A DNA stretch of 58,085 nt, from contig DATKGX010000027.1 of NCBI GenBank assembly GCA_035510555.1, positions 1 through 58,085 on the forward strand, read 5' to 3'. How positions within the stretch are numbered: position 1 is the stretch's first letter; each line of letters opens with the position of its first letter. Origin of the DNA: DATKGX01 sp035510555 (GTDB lineage: Bacteria; Patescibacteriota; Microgenomatia; Levybacterales; UBA12049). Below are positions 38,475-47,737 of this stretch, one piece after another. A program made the translations under genes and the position numbers. The notes beneath the pieces are model-generated. The model ran no database searches. It saw nothing but the letters and a program-made list of their open reading frames with translations, and was not told the origin of the DNA.

Positions 38475-38559
38475 GGATAAGTGATTAGCGATTAATGAAA
38501 AAGAATTAATCCTTTATCATTTATAATTAGTAATTAACGTAAGGAGGTGTTTTTATTTT

Positions 38560-38757
38560 ATGGTAGTTGTTAAAAAAATGCCGGGAGACAGCGATGATGC
38601 ACTCATCAGAAAGTTTTCCCGCAAAGTAATGTCTGAAGGGATTCTTCAGGAAGCAAAAAGAAGAGAGTTTTATCTTAAACCTTCCCAAGCTAGGAAACAA
38701 AAGGTGCAAGACGAGCGAAGGGCAAGGAGAATCGCCAACGATAGGGCGGCAGCTTAA
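38560..38757 (+). CDS. rpsU: 30S ribosomal protein S21
   Basis: 65 aa, Arg/Lys-rich: KKMPGDSDDALIRKFSRKVM, ILQEAKRREFYLKPSQARKQ. S21 binds near the anti-SD end of 16S rRNA. Its own SD (AAGGAGGTG, 38541-38549) is one of only three perfect ones noticed in the window, which fits self-control of SD-led genes as reported in some other bacteria (inference here). ybeY starts 2 bases after its stop. Confidence 0.96.
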   Translation: MVVVKKMPGDSDDALIRKFSRKVMSEGILQEAKRREFYLKPSQARKQKVQDERRARRIANDRAAA

Positions 38758-38759
38758 GT

Positions 38760-39146
38760 ATGGATAAAATTTCCGTTCTAATTTTTGTGGAGAGCCGGTA
38801 TAAGATTAACCGGAAACGCATTAAAAAAGTCATCGAAAGCGTGATTGCCAAAAATGAAGTTACGGGACCGGTGGAAATTTCTGTTGCCGTGGTAGGGGAT
38901 CGGAAAATGCGGGAGCTTTCTAAGAAGTATAAAGGCGAAGACAAGACCAGAAATATTTTGTCCTTTTCGCAAACCGAAGGCGAATCAGTTATCACACCTA
39001 GCGATATTTTAAGGCTTGGCGACATTGTTCTTTCATTTCCGCAAGTAATCAACGACGCGGTCCGCGACGAAATGCTGGTCGATGACAAAGTGGACGAGTT
39101 GGTTGAACACGGTTTAATGCATCTTTTAGGATTACATCACGAGTAG
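38760..39146 (+). CDS. ybeY: endoribonuclease YbeY (16S rRNA maturation)
   Basis: 128 aa. Marks are the EISVAVVGDRKMRELSKKY region, RNILSFSQTEG, LGDIVLSFPQVI, and the zinc motif HGLMHLLGLHHE at the very C-terminus (three His). The protein ends right after this motif, so it lacks the usual short tail. dnaX starts one base after the stop. Confidence 0.95.
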   Translation: MDKISVLIFVESRYKINRKRIKKVIESVIAKNEVTGPVEISVAVVGDRKMRELSKKYKGEDKTRNILSFSQTEGESVITPSDILRLGDIVLSFPQVINDAVRDEMLVDDKVDELVEHGLMHLLGLHHE

Positions 39147-39147
39147 T

Positions 39148-40635
39148 ATGGTTTTTTACAGAAAATACAGACCCCAAAAAATTGAAGAGCTAGACAACGA
39201 GTCGGTTCGCAGAAATCTCTACTCGATTTTTTCTAAAGGCAGTTTTGCGCATGCCTTTTTATTTACCGGGCCAAAAGGTTTAGGAAAAACTTCCGCGGCC
39301 AGAATTGTCGCTAAAGTTATAAATTGCGAAAAACATCTTGGGCTTAAAGGTCACCGTGAAGATAAAGAAATTGAGCCCTGCAATAAATGCTCACAATGTC
39401 TTTCGATAGCAAATGGAAATAATTTGGATGTTTTAGAAATTGACGGCGCATCAAACAGAGGAATTGATGAAATCAGAGATTTAAAAGAGAAAATAAAGTT
39501 AGCTCCGTTTAAGGCAACAAAGAAAATTTACATCATTGACGAGGTGCACATGTTAACGACCGAAGCTTTTAACGCGCTTTTAAAAACTCTGGAAGAACCG
39601 CCCAGTCACGCAGTCTTTATTCTTTGTACCACGGAACAACATAAAGTGCCGGCAACCATTGCCTCCAGGTGTTTCAAAATTAATTTTACCCGCGCCACCG
39701 ATGAAGAATTAGTCCGTTCCCTGCAAAGAATCGTTAAAGCAGAAGTTATAAAGGTGGACAAGGAAGCGCTTTTGGAGATTGCCAAATTGTCCGATGGTAG
39801 TTTTAGGGACGGCGCAAAGTTATTGGAAGAGGTGGCTATTTTTGCCGGCAGAAAAACTATTACCGTGGATCTAGTTAACGAGAAATATAATAATTCGGGA
39901 ATTGCTGATAGCCTTTCACAAATGCTGGAAGCTTTAATACAAAAAGATGCAAAAAAAGGAATTACGATTTGTAAAGAGTTGGCAAAACAGGGGATGGATT
40001 TTAAGTATTTTATCGAAGAGTTGATGGGCGAGTTACACTTAATGCTTTTGCAAAAAGTCGGAGTGGAGAAAGCGGATAAAGAACCAATACTTGAGCTTTC
40101 GGAAATTCGGAAATTGTTTCAATTGTTAACCGCTGCATATCTGGAAACAAAGTCAGCGGTTTTATCGCAAATGCCGTTGGAGTTGGTGGTTTTGGAGTGG
40201 GGAGAAGGAGGACAAGGAGTTGAAGGCGAAAGCCAAACGCATGTTGTTCAAGACGCTCGCCAGGGTTCAACCCAATCCCAAAATGCCTCCCGCTCGCTAA
40301 GCGGAAATAGGCAATTAGAAGAAACAAAAAATAATGTTACGAAAACGCCTATTTCCAATTCTTTCACAAATAGTTTGGTTTCCGCCCCCGTTATTAAAAA
40401 TAGCGTATTAGTGGATTTAATTAACGAAGTAAAAACGCAGAATCCTTTAGTCGCCGGACTGTTGCGAAGTTGTAGTGCCGAGGAGATTAAAAATAATACG
40501 CTTAACATAATCACAAGCTCAAAGTTTCATAAAGAAAAACTGGAAGAGCAAAAAGCAATGCAGATACTAAGCGACTCTGCAGCTAAAATTTTTGGAGAGC
40601 AAATTGAAGTCCATATTTTAGGAGGTGATAGATAA
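39148..40635 (+). CDS. dnaX: DNA polymerase III subunit tau/gamma
   Basis: Clamp-loader ATPase. Walker A GPKGLGKTSAAR, the zinc Cys cluster CNKCSQCLSI, Walker B IIDEVHMLTTEAFNALLKTL, sensor CTTEQHKVPATIASRC. 495 aa, with a low-complexity Gln/Ser linker (about 350-395) and a short C-terminal domain. At 40326-40332 an A AAA AAT run in frame 0 is followed in the -1 frame by TAA, so slippage would give a shorter gamma-like product. ybaB overlaps the stop by one base. Confidence 0.95.
   Translation: MVFYRKYRPQKIEELDNESVRRNLYSIFSKGSFAHAFLFTGPKGLGKTSAARIVAKVINCEKHLGLKGHREDKEIEPCNKCSQCLSIANGNNLDVLEIDGASNRGIDEIRDLKEKIKLAPFKATKKIYIIDEVHMLTTEAFNALLKTLEEPPSHAVFILCTTEQHKVPATIASRCFKINFTRATDEELVRSLQRIVKAEVIKVDKEALLEIAKLSDGSFRDGAKLLEEVAIFAGRKTITVDLVNEKYNNSGIADSLSQMLEALIQKDAKKGITICKELAKQGMDFKYFIEELMGELHLMLLQKVGVEKADKEPILELSEIRKLFQLLTAAYLETKSAVLSQMPLELVVLEWGEGGQGVEGESQTHVVQDARQGSTQSQNASRSLSGNRQLEETKNNVTKTPISNSFTNSLVSAPVIKNSVLVDLINEVKTQNPLVAGLLRSCSAEEIKNNTLNIITSSKFHKEKLEEQKAMQILSDSAAKIFGEQIEVHILGGDR
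40326..40332 (+). promoter_or_regulatory. possible dnaX slippage site
   Basis: Codons ACA AAA AAT form A AAA AAT. A -1 ribosomal slip, or insertion of one A by RNA polymerase, gives an immediate TAA and a product of about 395 aa lacking the C-terminal domain. A hairpin CCGCT/AGCGG at about 40290-40305 is upstream. A6 runs also occur by chance in AT-rich DNA. Confidence 0.3.
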
Positions 40636-40919
40636 TGAATAATCCATTCTCCCAACTTGGGGAACTTAAAAAAATGCGGGATCAGGCGATGCAAATTCAG
40701 AAAGAATTACAAGCCGAAGAAGTCAGCGTTGATAAAAACGGCGTCCAAATCGTGATTACCGGCGACCAAAAAATTAAAGATATTAGGGTTAACGGCCGGT
40801 CTGACGACGATATTAAGGAAGCAATTAACGAAGCGGTTAAAAAATCTCAAGAAGTGGCAGCCAGAAAATTAGCAACGATGCAAGGTGGTCTTTCCAGTCT
40901 TTTGGGCGGCGGACAATAA
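40635..40919 (+). CDS. ybaB: YbaB/EbfC nucleoid-associated protein
   Basis: 94 aa DNA-binding dimer, usually between dnaX and recR as here. Marks are LKKMRDQAMQIQKELQAEEV, the strand IVITGDQKIKDIRVNGRS, and a helical C-terminus. It overlaps dnaX by one base (TAATG), so is coupled. Confidence 0.93.
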   Translation: MNNPFSQLGELKKMRDQAMQIQKELQAEEVSVDKNGVQIVITGDQKIKDIRVNGRSDDDIKEAINEAVKKSQEVAARKLATMQGGLSSLLGGGQ

Positions 40920-40964
40920 TTGCAACTGTTGCTCAAAATAGCTAATAAATAGTAGAATAACTTG

Positions 40965-41864
40965 ATGAGTATTTTTAGTGGAAGCGCCAGCAAAAAACTG
41001 GCGGGAAAAATTGCCAAAAATTTGGGTCTCGAACTTTCTCCGGTCGAGATTTTTGTTTTTCCGGATGGCGAAAAACGGATCAGAATTAAGGAAAATGTGG
41101 TTGGTAAAGATTGCATCATTATCCAGTCTGCCAGCATCCCACCCGACGAAAATTACATGGAACTTTTTATTATGATTGACGCCTTAAAACGCTCCGGCGC
41201 AAAATCGATTAAAACCGTCATTCCATATTTGGGTTACCAAAGACAGGACCATATTTTCCGAGACGGCGAAGCGGTATCGTTAGAAGTAATTGCAGAAATT
41301 TTAACCCGGGTTGGAATGACAGAACTTTTTTCTTTTGATTTACATTCGCCAAAAATTCCGGACATTTTTTCGGTTCCCGTTCATCATTTGTCGGCTCTGC
41401 CAACTTTTGCTGAAAGAATAAAACAAGATTTCAACCTAACTGAAATTGTTTTGGTTTCGCCTGATATGGGGGGAATAAGAAGAGTCAAAGAGGTTGCGGA
41501 AATATTAGGTAATATTCCTTTTGTGACGATTGAAAAAAACCGCAATTTGGCAAGCGGCGAAATTAATGATAGCGGACTTAACGGGGAAGTGCGGGGAAAA
41601 ATTGCGGTTGTTGTTGATGACATGATTTCAACCGGACAAACAGTGGTAGAAGCGGCAGAATTATTAATCGAACAAGGGGCAACCAAAGTTTTTGCCTTTG
41701 CAACTCACGCAGTTCTGGCCAAAGACGCCGATAAACTTTTGCAACACTCAAACCTTGAAAGAGTGGTGGTTTCGGACACGATAGATGTCCCGGCTTTTAA
41801 ATTATTTCCAAAATTGGAAATAATTTCCATCGCCGACGTTGCCGCAAAATCCCTAAAATCATAA
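40965..41864 (+). CDS. prs: ribose-phosphate pyrophosphokinase
   Basis: Makes PRPP from ribose-5-phosphate and ATP for nucleotide synthesis, using the pentose phosphate output. Marks are FVFPDGEKRIRIKENV, IPYLGYQRQDHIFRDGEA, FDLHSPKIPDIFSVPV, and the PRPP loop VVVDDMISTGQTVVEA. The frame opens at TTG 40962; ATG 40965 is preferred. 299 aa. recR follows 3 bases after its stop. Confidence 0.96.
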   Translation: MSIFSGSASKKLAGKIAKNLGLELSPVEIFVFPDGEKRIRIKENVVGKDCIIIQSASIPPDENYMELFIMIDALKRSGAKSIKTVIPYLGYQRQDHIFRDGEAVSLEVIAEILTRVGMTELFSFDLHSPKIPDIFSVPVHHLSALPTFAERIKQDFNLTEIVLVSPDMGGIRRVKEVAEILGNIPFVTIEKNRNLASGEINDSGLNGEVRGKIAVVVDDMISTGQTVVEAAELLIEQGATKVFAFATHAVLAKDADKLLQHSNLERVVVSDTIDVPAFKLFPKLEIISIADVAAKSLKS

Positions 41865-41867
41865 TTT

Positions 41868-42476
41868 ATGACGATACCCAAAGCAATCCAAAATCTAATT
41901 GAGTCTTTCGAAAAGCTTCCGGGCATTGGCCCGAAAACCGCCCAACGCTTAACCTTTTATCTTTTACATGTCCCACAAGGTGAGTTGGATGAGTTTGCCA
42001 GTTCGGTTCAAAAGCTAAAAAATGATACTATTTTGTGTTCCGTCTGCAACATGATTGATGATGTAGATCCCTGCAGTATTTGTAGTGATCCACAACGTGA
42101 TCAGTCAATACTTTGCGTGGTGGAGCAACCTCTAGATGTTCTAGCACTTGAGAAAGGTCGTGGTTACAAAGGAGTATATTTTGTTTTGCACGGGAAGATA
42201 GATCCGCTAAATAATATTGGGCCGGATGAAATATTTATCAGTCAATTGTTAGCAAGAATTAAGGATAAAGAATCAAAAGTTAGGGAAATAATTTTAGCAA
42301 CCAACCCGACAATGGAAGGGGAAGCAACAGCGATGTATATTGCAAAACAACTTAAATTTCAGAACTCAAATCTCAAAATAACACGAATTGGACGGGGACT
42401 ACCGGTCGGGGCAGATTTAGAATATGCCGATGACACCACACTTCAGCGAGCGATGGAAGGAAGGAGCCAGTATTAA
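41868..42476 (+). CDS. recR: recombination protein RecR
   Basis: 202 aa. The HhH part KLPGIGPKTAQRLTFYLLHV, a Cys4 zinc finger (CSVCNMIDDVDPCSICSDPQ), and the Toprim domain (ILCVVEQPLDVLALEKG, EIILATNPTMEGEATAMYIA). Acts in recombinational repair with RecF/RecO. Overlaps the next gene by one base (TAATG). Confidence 0.97.
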   Translation: MTIPKAIQNLIESFEKLPGIGPKTAQRLTFYLLHVPQGELDEFASSVQKLKNDTILCSVCNMIDDVDPCSICSDPQRDQSILCVVEQPLDVLALEKGRGYKGVYFVLHGKIDPLNNIGPDEIFISQLLARIKDKESKVREIILATNPTMEGEATAMYIAKQLKFQNSNLKITRIGRGLPVGADLEYADDTTLQRAMEGRSQY

Positions 42477-43042
42477 TGGATAAAGCGGGAATGTTTGGGG
42501 AGTTATTAGAGCAGGGGCAGCAGACGGTGCAAAATACCGTCAAGAGTGCAGTTTCTGACGTTGCCGGTTCGGTCACCAGTCAACTCGGCGTAAAACCGGA
42601 AGCTAGTCCGGATAATCAGGGCAAAACTCAATCACAAAATCAAAACCAAACTCAAAATACTCCTAAAGTTGAGCCATCAATTCTCAAGGCGGCGTCAAGT
42701 CCCGAGACAATAGATTTGGTCAAAGAATTTTATGCGCCGTCGCAAGATGTGCCGCCAGATTCTGCTCAGGTTAAGCAACAGGAGCAAATGGAAACACAGC
42801 AAAAGCTGGCAAAACTTCGACAAGAATTACATCAGGGAGAATATTATGAACCGCTAATTGCTTACGAAACTAAAAAGCCGGGGCGAGAAGAGGAGGGCGC
42901 GGCGGAAAAAGTCGAGAGAGAAGAAAAAGAGGAAGAACAGAAAAAAATGGAGCTGGAAGAAAAAAAAGCCAAAGAAAAACAAGATATCTCAACTTCAAGA
43001 GCACAGAGAGCGGTTGAAGCAAATCGGGGAGTTGCGGGGTAG
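42476..43042 (+). CDS. uncharacterised charged coiled-coil protein
   Basis: 188 aa. An N-terminal helix rich in Gln/Val (TVQNTVKSAVSDVAGSVTSQ), a Gln/Asn-rich stretch, then a long Glu/Lys-rich helix (about 130-175, EEEQKKMELEEKKAKEKQD). No membrane segment. It is coupled to recR and 27 bases before cysS. Function unknown. Confidence 0.75.
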   Translation: MDKAGMFGELLEQGQQTVQNTVKSAVSDVAGSVTSQLGVKPEASPDNQGKTQSQNQNQTQNTPKVEPSILKAASSPETIDLVKEFYAPSQDVPPDSAQVKQQEQMETQQKLAKLRQELHQGEYYEPLIAYETKKPGREEEGAAEKVEREEKEEEQKKMELEEKKAKEKQDISTSRAQRAVEANRGVAG

Positions 43043-43069
43043 GACTTGTTATGCTAAGCTCGAGTTACA

Positions 43070-44404
43070 ATGCTTAAGCTTCAGAATACCTTATCTCACC
43101 AGATTGAGGAGTTTAATCCTTTAAATCCACCCGTCGTTACGATGTACACTTGCGGACCAACTGTTTATAACTTCATGCATATTGGGAATTTAAGAACGTT
43201 TGTTTTTTCGGATTTATTATTCAGAGTTTTAAAATTTAACGATTTTCAAGTTGAAGCGGTAGAAAACATTACTGACATTGACGATAAAATTATTAAGCAA
43301 GCTAAAGAAGAGGGAAAAGAAATCGGTGAAATTACCAAAGAATACACGAGATATTTCTTGGAGGATGTCAAAAAGTTAAACATCAATCCGGAAAACCTTA
43401 AAGAGCAACCAAGGGCCACAGATTATGTTGAAAAAATGGTTGCTTATATTCAAGTTTTGGTTGAAAAAGGTTTTGCGTATGTGGAGAAAGATAATTCAGT
43501 TTATTTTGACATTTCTAAATTTTCTAACTACGGCAAGCTTTCCGGTTTGGAAAAAAGAGAACTAAAAACCGGCACCAGAGTCTTGTCGGATGAATATACA
43601 AAGGATGATGTTCAAGATTTTGCGCTGTGGAAAGCAGTCGCGTCTGATGAAGTCGGTTACGATTCGCCTTGGGGAAAGGGAAGGCCGGGTTGGCATATTG
43701 AGTGTTCGGTAATGAGTCAGAGTATTTTGGGAGATAAAATTGATATTCATACCGGCGGAATCGATTTAGTTTTTCCGCATCATGAGAATGAAATCGCTCA
43801 ATCTGAAGCTAAAACAGGGGAATCTCCATGCGTAAAATATTGGGTGCATGGCGCGCACATGCTGGTTGACGGCAAAAAAATGTCCAAAAGCTTGCATAAT
43901 TTTTACACTTTGGCAGAAATTATCGATCGTGGTTTTGAGCCGCTAGCTTTAAGATACCTATTTTTACAAACGCATTACCGTCAGGAAATGAATTTTACTT
44001 TCGAAGCTTTGGAAGCGGCGCAAAATGCGCTCAACCGTTTGAGAAAAGAAATTGCGGGTTATGACGAAGGCTCAAATTCGCTCCCCGAATATGAAGAGCA
44101 ATTCAAAGACGCGATTAATGATGATTTAAATATGCCAAAAGCTTTGTCAATTTTGTGGGAAGTTATTAGATCGGATAAAAATCCTTCAGACAAGTTAACG
44201 ACGGTATTAAAATTTGACGAAGTGTTAGGTTTATCGCTTGATAATTCGAAGTCACTAGTGCAAAAGCAGGAAAAAGTGCCGGTCGAAATCCAAAAATTAC
44301 TTGACGAGCGGGAGCAACTAAGAAAAGAAAAGAAATTTGCCGAGGCAGATAAAATCAGAGAAAAAATACTGGCGATGGGATATAAAGTAGAGGATAAGAG
44401 TTAA
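43070..44404 (+). CDS. cysS: cysteinyl-tRNA synthetase
   Basis: 444 aa class I synthetase. The zinc Cys in YTCGPTVYNFMHIGNLRTFV (HIGN, HIGH-like), WHIECSVMSQSILGDKIDIH, GIDLVFPHHENEIAQSEAKT, and KMSKSLHNF (KMSKS). C-terminal anticodon-binding helices follow. Compact for the family. No gene for Cys-tRNA modification is adjacent. Confidence 0.97.
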   Translation: MLKLQNTLSHQIEEFNPLNPPVVTMYTCGPTVYNFMHIGNLRTFVFSDLLFRVLKFNDFQVEAVENITDIDDKIIKQAKEEGKEIGEITKEYTRYFLEDVKKLNINPENLKEQPRATDYVEKMVAYIQVLVEKGFAYVEKDNSVYFDISKFSNYGKLSGLEKRELKTGTRVLSDEYTKDDVQDFALWKAVASDEVGYDSPWGKGRPGWHIECSVMSQSILGDKIDIHTGGIDLVFPHHENEIAQSEAKTGESPCVKYWVHGAHMLVDGKKMSKSLHNFYTLAEIIDRGFEPLALRYLFLQTHYRQEMNFTFEALEAAQNALNRLRKEIAGYDEGSNSLPEYEEQFKDAINDDLNMPKALSILWEVIRSDKNPSDKLTTVLKFDEVLGLSLDNSKSLVQKQEKVPVEIQKLLDEREQLRKEKKFAEADKIREKILAMGYKVEDKS

Positions 44405-44559
44405 ATCTTCGGAGCTTCTCTTTGAGTTAACGCAGACCATTTCAATAATCGTTCGCGTCTGGCAGCAATACTTGTAGTTTGGCTTTGGGAATTATTTCGT
44501 TGGATAAAATCTCCGTTGTCCGGAGTGCTACTCTCAATAGAGTTAGAGGGATTACTCAT
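44401..44559 (-). CDS. small uncharacterised protein (52 aa)
   Basis: A short minus-strand frame fills the cysS-44641 gap. It starts MSNPSNSIESSTPDNG and ends with a basic helix AARRERLLKWSALTQ. TTGACA lies upstream with a TACCCT -10-like site. It overlaps the cysS stop by 4 bases. Coding is plausible because the gap is otherwise empty; no family recognised. Confidence 0.4.
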   Translation of the reverse strand: MSNPSNSIESSTPDNGDFIQRNNSQSQTTSIAARRERLLKWSALTQREAPKI

Positions 44560-44640
44560 AATGATATCTTTTAGGGTAGTGCAATTTTTGGGGACTTGTC
44601 AAGAGGTAAAATCTATGCGCATAATAACTTAGGAGTAGAA

Positions 44641-44811
44641 ATGGCAAAGAAAAAAATCAGCAAAAGAAAAAAATCAGTCGTCAAAACTAAGAAAGTAGAT
44701 AGGGGAATTGGGATTGATTTTCATTCTTGGACATTTTTCCTATTCCTGCTTTTTGTCCTCATAACTGTTTTGATTCTCGTTGCCCAGCAAATGGGATATC
44801 GGTTCTTCTAA
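44641..44811 (+). CDS. small single-pass membrane protein (56 aa)
   Basis: From ATG 44641, preceded by GGAG. A basic N-terminus of about 24 residues (AKKKISKRKKSVVKTKKV) and one membrane segment (WTFFLFLLFVLITVLILVAQ). Starting at 44596 is possible but lacks an SD. Function unknown. Confidence 0.65.
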   Translation: MAKKKISKRKKSVVKTKKVDRGIGIDFHSWTFFLFLLFVLITVLILVAQQMGYRFF

Positions 44812-44856
44812 AGCATCAGCATTGACAAAACTTCAAGATGGCGTCAGACTAAAATT

Positions 44857-45798
44857 GTGATAGATTTTACCAACTTAGGTTACACAAAACCCTTGTATAT
44901 TCTGCCGTTTGACCACCGGACAACTTTTGCCAAGCAAATCTTCGGCAAAGATTCAATCATCGAGCTAAATTCGCAAGAAAAAGAAGCGATTCGGGAATTA
45001 AAAATGCTAATTTACAAGGGTTTTAAAGACGCGGTGGAAAAGTTAATTCCTACCAATGCAGCAGCGATTCTCTGCGATGAGGAGTTCGGAGCAGAGATTT
45101 TGATTGATGCTTTGCATAATGGTTATATCACGCTTTTGCCGGTGGAAAAAAGTGGACAGGCGGAGTTTGATTTCCAGTATGCGGATTTTTCGGAGCACAT
45201 CGAGAAGTTCCATCCAAGTTTTGTAAAGGCGTTAGTGCGGTTTAATCCCGGTGACGCGGATGATGCGAAGCAAAGACAAAAAACCAAACTAAAAGAATTA
45301 TCTGATTATTGCCAAGAAAGCAAGCATAAATTTTTACTGGAAGTTCTTATTATTCCCACTGAAACGCAACTTAAGGAAGCGGGTTCGCAATTAGGTTTTG
45401 AACGGAAAGTCCGGCCGGTTTTGGCGGTAGAAGTTATTAAAGAATTGCAGGGTTTTGGCGTAGAACCGGATATTTGGAAATTGGAAGGTTTTGATCAAAT
45501 CGAAGATTACAAGGAAATTATCCAAGCGATAAAAGCAAGCGGCAGAGAAAATGTCAATTTAATAATTTTGGGCAGGGGAGCAAGGGAGGAAGAAGTAGAA
45601 AAATGGTTGGAAGTTGGCGCAAAAGAAGAAGTGTTTGAGACCGGACGAAAAGTGGAGGGCGTGATCGGTTTTGCGGTCGGTCGGACGGTGTTTTGGAAGG
45701 CGATCGAAAGATTCCACAAAGGCGAAATCGGCAAAGCGGAGGTAATTCAAATAGTGAGTGCCAATTTTCAAAACCTCTACAGAATTTTCACTGCGTGA
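44857..45798 (+). CDS. DUF2090-type aldolase-like protein
   Basis: 313 aa resembling the TIM-barrel part of IolC/DUF2090 proteins: LYILPFDHRTTFAKQIFG, AAAILCDEEFGAEILIDALH, LEVLIIPTETQLKEAGSQ, LEGFDQIEDYKEI, ILGRGAREEEVEKWL and GFAVGRTVFW. Related proteins cleave or phosphorylate deoxygluconate-type sugars; the kinase domain is absent here. Start GTG 44857. Exact substrate unknown. Confidence 0.8.
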   Translation: MIDFTNLGYTKPLYILPFDHRTTFAKQIFGKDSIIELNSQEKEAIRELKMLIYKGFKDAVEKLIPTNAAAILCDEEFGAEILIDALHNGYITLLPVEKSGQAEFDFQYADFSEHIEKFHPSFVKALVRFNPGDADDAKQRQKTKLKELSDYCQESKHKFLLEVLIIPTETQLKEAGSQLGFERKVRPVLAVEVIKELQGFGVEPDIWKLEGFDQIEDYKEIIQAIKASGRENVNLIILGRGAREEEVEKWLEVGAKEEVFETGRKVEGVIGFAVGRTVFWKAIERFHKGEIGKAEVIQIVSANFQNLYRIFTA

Positions 45799-45830
45799 TT
45801 GTTTGGGGTCCTGTCTCCAGTCGCAATCCC

Positions 45831-46817
45831 TTATGTTCGTAGAATTACTCTTTTGACGGCGGCGAAAATGGCGTTTTCGTCGAGTTGATACTTTTTAATT
45901 AATTCTAAAGGTTTCCCAGATTCCGCGAAAGTATCTTTAAGACCCACAAATTCAATTGGCGTTGGCCTGTTTTTACTCAGGACTTCAGCAATTAAGCCAC
46001 CTAAGCCACCGGCAATTTGGTGATCTTCAACGGTGACGACCGCACCTGTCTGCTCAGCTAATTTCACGATTGTTTCCTCATCAACTGGCTTAAGTGTGGA
46101 AACATTGGCGACTAAAACTTCTGTTCCGAGCTCTTCTAAATTTTTGGCAGCTAGCAGGGCGTAATACAAAAGATGGCCGGTGGTAAAAATAACCGCTTTT
46201 GGTTTTTCACTGGTCCAAAAGGTTTGGATATTTTTGTCAAAAGGAGTTTCGTTGGTGGTGATGATTGGCGTTGCGGCGCGGGAAAATCTTAGATAAACCG
46301 GGCCGTCGATTTTAGCCGCTTCAAGCGTGACTTTTTTGGCTTCAATGGAATCGCAGGGAGAAAAAATTGTCATTCCGGGAAGGGTTCGCATAATCGCGAT
46401 GTCTTCGGTGGCCTGATGCGTAGCGCCGTCCGCGCCGGTCATGATTCCGGCGTGATGGCCGGCAAGTTTAACATTAGCGCCGTTGCAAGCGATGGTGGTT
46501 CTAATTGTTTCCAGATTTTTGCCCGGAGAAAAAACCGCGTAGGAAGAAGCGAAGGGGATTTTGCCGCTAACCGCCAGTCCTGCGGCGATGGCCACCATGT
46601 TTTGCTCGGCCACGCCAACTTCAAAAAAACGCTCGGGAAATTTTTGGGCAAACGCCTCAACTCTGGTTGATTCGGAAAGGTCGGCCGTTAAAACGACTAC
46701 GTCGGGATTTTTTTCTCCCAGCTCAACTAAAGCCTGCCCAAAACCGTCCCTAACTGGTTTTTGCTCAACAGTTTCGGCGAATAAGTTTTGGTTTAATTTT
46801 AAATCTTTATTTAACAT
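45831..46817 (-). CDS. transketolase, C-terminal subunit
   Basis: 328 aa. The pyrimidine-binding and C-terminal domains of transketolase: VVLTADLSESTRVEAFAQKF, FFEVGVAEQNMVAIAAGLAV, SSYAVFSPGKN, GADGATHQATEDIAIMRT. The ATG at 46817 overlaps the end of the N-terminal subunit by 11 bases with AGGGAAGA before it; a longer frame opens at 46847. Works as a heterodimer or tetramer with the gene upstream. Confidence 0.93.
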   Translation of the reverse strand: MLNKDLKLNQNLFAETVEQKPVRDGFGQALVELGEKNPDVVVLTADLSESTRVEAFAQKFPERFFEVGVAEQNMVAIAAGLAVSGKIPFASSYAVFSPGKNLETIRTTIACNGANVKLAGHHAGIMTGADGATHQATEDIAIMRTLPGMTIFSPCDSIEAKKVTLEAAKIDGPVYLRFSRAATPIITTNETPFDKNIQTFWTSEKPKAVIFTTGHLLYYALLAAKNLEELGTEVLVANVSTLKPVDEETIVKLAEQTGAVVTVEDHQIAGGLGGLIAEVLSKNRPTPIEFVGLKDTFAESGKPLELIKKYQLDENAIFAAVKRVILRT

Positions 46818-47664
46818 TGATTCTTCCCTGTAAAGTTCTAAGTTCAACTAAGGCTTTTTTGGCTTGCTCAGAGTTTGGCGCTTTGCCGTGCCAATCAAAC
46901 TCGTTTTCCATAAACGAAACTCCTTTGCCCGGAATGGTGTTGGCGATAATGACAGTCGGTTTTTCAAACACCGCGCGCGCTTTTTCAACAACTTCAATAA
47001 AGAGGGCGATATTATTGCCGTCAACTTCCAAAACATGCCAGTTAAAGGCTTCGTATTTGGCTCTTAAAGATTCCAATGGCATGACTTCTTCGGTAAAGCC
47101 GTCAATTTGAATATTGTTCCGGTCAATCACCAGTGTTAGATTGTTCAGCCGGTTTTTGCCGGCGAACATTACCGCTTCCCAAGTATTGCCTTCATCCTGC
47201 TCGCCGTCGGAAGCAATAACGTAAGTGTGATAATTTTTCTTATCCAGTTTGGCCGCCAAGGCGATGCCAATTCCTTGCGAAATACCTTCGCCCAAAGGTC
47301 CGGAAGTGGTTTCGAGTCCCGGCAGGGCGGTGCGGAAAGGGTGGCCTTGTAATCGTGAATCAATTTTTCGCAAAGTTTTAAGTTCGCTAATCGGGAAATA
47401 ACCGCTCATCGCCATCAATGCGTATCTAATCGGGCAAATGTGACCGTTGGAAAGGATCAACCTGTCTCTATCAACCCAGTTTGGATCTTTGGGGTCATGT
47501 TTTAAAATGTGGAAATAAAAAGCGGTAAAAATGTCGGCCATTCCCAAAGCGCCGGCGGTGTGTCCTGAACCCGCTTCCAAAAGCATTTCAATTACCAATT
47601 GACGGGCTTGATTGGCTTTTAGTTCCAAGTCTTTAAATTTATCTTCGGGCAGTTCCAAATCCAT
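46807..47664 (-). CDS. transketolase, N-terminal subunit
   Basis: 285 aa with the TPP-binding domain: HTAGALGMADIFTAFYFHIL, LILSNGHICPIRYALMAMSG, SGPLGEGISQGIGIALAAKL, and the TPP motif SDGEQDEGNTWEAVMFAGKN. Transfers two-carbon units in the non-oxidative pentose phosphate path. The split form is common in reduced and archaeal-like genomes. The pair is one operon. Confidence 0.95.
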   Translation of the reverse strand: MDLELPEDKFKDLELKANQARQLVIEMLLEAGSGHTAGALGMADIFTAFYFHILKHDPKDPNWVDRDRLILSNGHICPIRYALMAMSGYFPISELKTLRKIDSRLQGHPFRTALPGLETTSGPLGEGISQGIGIALAAKLDKKNYHTYVIASDGEQDEGNTWEAVMFAGKNRLNNLTLVIDRNNIQIDGFTEEVMPLESLRAKYEAFNWHVLEVDGNNIALFIEVVEKARAVFEKPTVIIANTIPGKGVSFMENEFDWHGKAPNSEQAKKALVELRTLQGRINVK

Positions 47665-47737
47665 ATTATTAGCATGAATTAAATCGCCAAAAATTACAAG
47701 TCCAGTTGAGAAAGATTTGGGTGGCGCCGCGTAAATC

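Noticed and set aside
45799..45830. Terminator between the DUF2090-type gene and transketolase
   Set aside because: No stem followed by a T-run; it only shares GGGGTCCTGTC with 27868-27878, which may be chance.
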